Notes under the pieces: generated by a model
What the model saw: only the letters and a program-made list of their open reading frames with translations
What the model was told of the DNA's origin: nothing
Database searches by the model: none
Position numbers and translations under genes: made by a program
Shown here: one piece after another, positions 5,106-7,728 of the stretch
How positions within the stretch are numbered: position 1 is the stretch's first letter
Layout of the letters: the number at the start of each line of letters is the position of its first letter
Assembly (NCBI GenBank): GCA_002796045.1
Contig: PCVM01000060.1
Coordinates: forward strand, 1-7,728
Reading direction: 5' to 3'
DNA: 7,728 nucleotides
Source of the DNA: Candidatus Roizmanbacteria bacterium CG11_big_fil_rev_8_21_14_0_20_36_8
GTDB taxonomy: Bacteria > Patescibacteriota > Microgenomatia > UBA1406 > GWC2-37-13

Positions 5106-6189
5106 ACAACTTACCTGTCCAAGAAAATGCAGTTGCAGCAATTAGAATCTCATCTATCAAACAAGGGTTGCAAGGAGATTCACCAGATGCACAAAAAGAA
5201 CAAATTGAACGATTCGCCCTGTCACACAACATTCATATAAGTAAGTTTTGATAACGAAATTATTGAAGAGATCAATAGTATGGGTTTTACGACTCGTAGT
5301 AAGAATAGAAGAAATCCAAATGACAAAAAACAGGTGATTGGCAAAATTGGAGGATGCCAATTAAATCTAAAACAGTTCTGGAGATTTATCCAAAACCCTA
5401 TTTATGCAGGGATTAATATCGAAAGCTGGACACAAGGACGAGCTATAAAAGGAAAGTTTAAAGGTTTGGTGTCGATGGAAACCTACAACAAAGCAAACAG
5501 AGGGAAGCGTACACTTTTTGAAGAAACCGACGGGATCAAGTTATATAAAAAAAGACCACCAGAACACCTGATCAATAAAGGAGCACGAAATAAAGACTTT
5601 CCGTTTAAGCGCGTAGTCATGTGCCCAGAGTGTGAAAAACCGCTTTTTGGTAGTGCTTCACGAGGCAAGATGGGTAAGTACTATCCTGCATACCACTGTA
5701 ATAAGCGGGGACATTACTTTAGAGTTTCAAAAGGAGACTTTGACAGCACTATTGCAGAGTTTGTGAAGGGGTTAAAGTTTGAGCCTGACTATGCAGAAAA
5801 GCTAATGGAAGCCGTGATGCAAGAGTGGGCAAAACGGCGGGAGAATACACAAGAAGACAAATTGGTTATTGAAAAGAAAATTATAGAGCTTGAAAATTCT
5901 TCTCGCCTGATTGCAGATAGAATTCATATTCTAGGTTCAGAGACAGCTATTCGCTACATGGAAGAAGACCTTGCAAAGATTGAAACCGAGATGCTTGCGT
6001 TACAAGAGCAACTGGTTAAAATGATGAGAATACGATCAATTTGGAGGAAGTTATGGGAACTATCAAATATTTTCTGGAACACATAAATTAGACCCATTTG
6101 TCGCGCTAAAAGACGACTTTGCTACGAGTGAAAACCAAATGGTGAACGTTTTTAACAAAATTCGAACTCATTTCATGTCAGGTTGTTAG
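5102..6189 (+). pseudogene. Large serine recombinase, decayed by internal deletions and frameshifts
   Basis: The N-terminal piece (5102-5251, 49 aa) carries the start of the resolvase domain, AAIRISSIKQG...DAQKEQIERFA, with the catalytic Ser at residue 17 (RIS). It then hits TGA. Most of the catalytic domain, roughly 130-170 codons by comparison with family lengths, is absent. Coding resumes in another frame at 5241 (VSFDNEIIEEINSMGF; first ATG 5280). It contains the end of the Recombinase domain (LNLKQFWRFIQNPIYAGI...GLVSMETYNKANRGK), a zinc ribbon (CPEC at 115-118 of that frame, Cys140, probably His145) and a coiled coil (200-248). An A run at 6018-6021 has lost one base: adding it restores KNDENTINLEEVMGTIKYFLEH. 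Then a second deletion seems to join KYF to a frame reading SGTHKLDPFVALKDDFATSE, a typical recombinase tail, ending at TAG 6187-6189. The element is no longer able to excise by itself. Confidence 0.85.
6140..6170 (+). other. tRNA-3'-end-like sequence in the recombinase tail (putative old attachment-site core)
   Basis: TGGTGA (6140-6145) and ATTCGAAC (6160-6167) occur in the same order and orientation as in the tRNA-Lys gene, where TGGTGA is 7603-7608 and ATTCGAAC 7619-7626. In a tRNA gene read backwards these are the CCA end and the T loop. The spacing here is 20 instead of 16, so the copy is degenerate. The encoded peptide (MVNVFNKIRTH) looks like a corrupted version of the MVxPRGIRTH-type tails produced when recombinase genes end in a tRNA-derived att site. 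Confidence 0.4.
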
Positions 6190-6192
6190 CTC

Positions 6193-6291
6193 GGCCGCCT
6201 GTGGCGGCCTCGCTACTTCAGCGCGGCGCCCCCCACCCGCCGCGCTTCCGTTATTTTTTGCGCGCGCGATTTTTTTGCTCGCTTCGCGAGC
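6193..6291. repeat. GC-rich cluster of three perfect hairpins
   Basis: Three stems follow one another: GGCCGCC (6193-6199) with GGCGGCC (6203-6209); GCGCGGCG (6221-6228) with CGCCGCGC (6238-6245) around a C-rich loop; and GCTCGC (6277-6282) with GCGAGC (6286-6291). Between the last two lie a (GC)4 run (6260-6267) and T-rich stretches at 6251-6259 and 6270-6276. The block contrasts sharply with the AT-rich surroundings. It separates the recombinase relic from the transporter gene and may act as a terminator for plus-strand transcription; it contains no gene. The last hairpin shares 15 bp with the palindrome at 2039-2053. Confidence 0.7.
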
Positions 6292-6299
6292 ACAAGTAA

Positions 6300-6305
6300 T
6301 ATACT
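6300..6305 (+). promoter_or_regulatory. -10 box of the MFS transporter gene
   Basis: TATACT lies 8 nt before the ATG at 6314, so transcription would begin at or within two bases of the start codon. The -35 region falls in the hairpin at 6277-6291 and shows no consensus. Confidence 0.45.
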
Positions 6306-6313
6306 ATATCATT

Positions 6314-7504
6314 ATGTACCGCAAAAATGTTCGCCTATTATCAATCTTTAACTTCCTCATTGGCTTTACTTTTTTCGCGCCTTTAGCAATTATCTATTTC
6401 GCTAAAGTTTCTGGGTCATATACTCTGGGAACCAGCATCTTCGGCGTTATTATGCTGAGCGATGCATTTTTTGAAGTCCCTACAAGCATTCTGTCAGATA
6501 GGGTTGGTCGAAGATATACCATAATTTTAGGATCATGTGCTCGAGTAGTCGCCTTTATTTTCTATGCCATTGGCCTTTCTTATTGGTTCTTGGTAATCGG
6601 GGCAATTTTGGAAGGCGTATCCAGGGCGTTTTACAGCGGGAACAACGAAGCATTTTTATATGACACGCTTGCCGATGATGGCAAAGAAGGAGAATATAAA
6701 GAACATCTGGGGAAAACCAGCTCTCATGAGTTTAATGGACTCACACTCTCCGCCGTCATTGGTGGTTTGATTGCAAGTATTTCCTTTACGTACGTTATGT
6801 GGTTAGCGGTATTATCGCAAGTAATTATGCTTATCGTAAGTTTTCAATTTATCGAGCCACGCTTACGCCACAAAGAGAACACAAATATCTATGCTCACCT
6901 ACATGAAGCTTTGACTCTGTTTATGACCAACAAAAAACTTCGTCTGCTAAGTCTTGCCTCTATACTCGCTAATTCTTTAGATGAACTTGCATACCAATTT
7001 CGCGGTGCTTTTTATAACACGATCTGGCCAATATGGGCAATCGGATTTGCCAACATTGTATCCAATGTGGGTGCCTCAGCTGGACTTTATTTTAGCGGTA
7101 AAATATTGAATAAAATGAAGTCGGAAACAGCCAAATTATTGCAAAGTTTATTTGATAAATTTATTAATATAATTTCATTAGTGTTCCCGACTATACTTTC
7201 ACCAATTCTTATGTCTAGTACCTCATTTCTCTACGGTGTCGGCGTGGTTGCTGAGAATGAGCTGCGCCAAAGAGAATACGCGAACAATCAACGTGCGACC
7301 ATGAATTCACTCATATCTCTAGGTCGAAGTATTGGAGCCGCGCTAATGACAGTCATTTTAGGTAGAGCTGCTGATATTTTCGGACCCCGCCGAGCTTTAT
7401 TGATGATGGTTTTTCTGGCGTTTTCTGTAACCTATATTTATTGGATCATTTACAAAAATGCGAATCGGAAAACGTCAATTCAGGATAAACTAGCCAAAGT
7501 CTAA
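6314..7504 (+). CDS. Major facilitator superfamily transporter, probable efflux pump
   Basis: The protein has 396 aa from the ATG at 6314 (MYRKNVRLLSIFNFLIGFTFF). The frame is open back to a TTG at 6275, but that start lies inside the GC hairpin and is unlikely. The sequence has the length and about 12 alternating hydrophobic segments expected of an MFS carrier. Between helices 2 and 3 it has motif A (SDRVGRRYTIILG, about residues 61-73), with the Asp and Arg residues that control gating, and next to it EVPTSILSD, typical of drug/proton antiporter-like MFS. A related GRAADIFGPRRALL segment near residues 350-364 is the repeat of motif A in the second half. The substrate cannot be told; drug or metabolite export is the usual guess. 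It is monocistronic, with its own -10 box, and is convergent with tRNA-Lys. No good terminator is visible in 7505-7602, only T-rich sequence. Confidence 0.88.
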   Translation: MYRKNVRLLSIFNFLIGFTFFAPLAIIYFAKVSGSYTLGTSIFGVIMLSDAFFEVPTSILSDRVGRRYTIILGSCARVVAFIFYAIGLSYWFLVIGAILEGVSRAFYSGNNEAFLYDTLADDGKEGEYKEHLGKTSSHEFNGLTLSAVIGGLIASISFTYVMWLAVLSQVIMLIVSFQFIEPRLRHKENTNIYAHLHEALTLFMTNKKLRLLSLASILANSLDELAYQFRGAFYNTIWPIWAIGFANIVSNVGASAGLYFSGKILNKMKSETAKLLQSLFDKFINIISLVFPTILSPILMSSTSFLYGVGVVAENELRQREYANNQRATMNSLISLGRSIGAALMTVILGRAADIFGPRRALLMMVFLAFSVTYIYWIIYKNANRKTSIQDKLAKV

Positions 7505-7602
7505 AAGCACTTTAAAATTTTTGCGTTTTTCTTCATTCTTTTTATTACGGCAACTCTCAGCGAATTTGAATTTTGCCCCTACCGATTCTTCGATTTCACT
7601 TT

Positions 7603-7677
7603 TGGTGAGCCCGGAGGGATTCGAACCCACAACCAATAGCTTAAAAGGCTACTGCTCTACCATTGAGCTACAGGCCC
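7603..7677 (-). tRNA. tRNA-Lys (anticodon UUU) with encoded CCA end
   Basis: Read on the minus strand from 7677, the gene has a 7-bp acceptor stem (GGGCCTG with CGGGCTC, two G-T pairs), D arm GCTC-AATGGTA-GAGC, anticodon arm GTAGC-CTTTTAA-GCTAT with anticodon TTT, a 5-nt variable loop and T arm GTGGG-TTCGAAT-CCCTC. The discriminator is A (7606) and CCA is encoded (7603-7605). The T stem has one T-T mismatch (positions 50-64), unusual but tolerable. There is no intron and no neighbouring tRNA in the window. Confidence 0.95.
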
Positions 7678-7707
7678 TGTTGTCAATCTATTTAACTAGG
7701 GAACACT

Positions 7708-7713
7708 ATTGTA
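7708..7713 (-). promoter_or_regulatory. Candidate -10 box for tRNA-Lys
   Basis: TACAAT on the minus strand lies 30 bp upstream of the tRNA 5' end, leaving room for a short 5' leader for RNase P. The -35 region lies beyond the window edge. Confidence 0.35.
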
Positions 7714-7728
7714 TCAAGTGAGATTGCT

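Noticed and set aside
5047..5668. Minus-strand open frames across the small gene and the recombinase
   Set aside because: They are antisense to well-supported coding sequence and show no family features.
6275..6313. TTG start extending the MFS transporter by 13 residues
   Set aside because: The TTG lies in the T run and GC hairpin; the ATG at 6314 follows a good -10 box and begins the typical MFS N-terminus.
7521..7721. 66-aa plus-strand reading frame (contains SPEGFEPTTNSLKGYCSTIELQA)
   Set aside because: It is the antisense translation of the tRNA-Lys gene, a well-known spurious product.

Overview
The window looks like a piece of a Candidate Phyla Radiation (Patescibacteria) chromosome. 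The evidence is circumstantial: an AT-rich background, small genes, almost no Shine-Dalgarno sites outside the insertion sequence, -10-like boxes placed directly before start codons (leaderless transcription), a small two-helix membrane protein of a type common in that group, and a decayed large serine recombinase whose tail reads into a tRNA-like sequence. The ordinary code with TGA as stop fits the genes that use TGA. The taxonomic call is inference.

Layout. Positions 34-1101 (minus strand) hold two unrecognised genes in a probable operon; the second has an N-terminal membrane anchor. Next come an orphan plus-strand terminator (1249-1291) and a minus-strand serine hydrolase of the RBBP9/YdeN type, broken by a one-base loss in an A run. 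A palindromic block (1981-2085) and a terminator separate it from a small two-helix membrane protein (2181-2444, minus). An apparently complete IS3-family element (2530-3806) follows, with matched 12-bp ends, a -1 frameshift signal and an intact DDE transposase. Its flanks show no target duplication, and on its right lies a short coding remnant.

Positions 3884-4609 encode a polytopic membrane protein of unknown function, convergent with an Xre-type regulator (4613-4837, minus). Divergent from the regulator is a 52-aa gene that overlaps by ATGA the start of a large serine recombinase. The recombinase is a pseudogene with a missing catalytic core, a frameshift and a shortened tail; its end preserves a tRNA-3'-end-like sequence that I read as an old attachment-site core. 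A GC-rich hairpin cluster (6193-6291), an MFS transporter (6314-7504, plus) and tRNA-Lys(UUU) (7603-7677, minus) complete the window.

Taken together this is an accessory region shaped by mobile elements: a relic integrative element (regulator, small gene, recombinase), a much healthier IS3 element, palindromic repeats, and several poorly characterised genes. I see no recognisable defence system, CRISPR array or biosynthetic cluster. The best-supported unusual signals are the predicted IS circle-junction promoter, the folded -1 frameshift signal, the leaderless promoter pattern and the tRNA-like tail of the recombinase.
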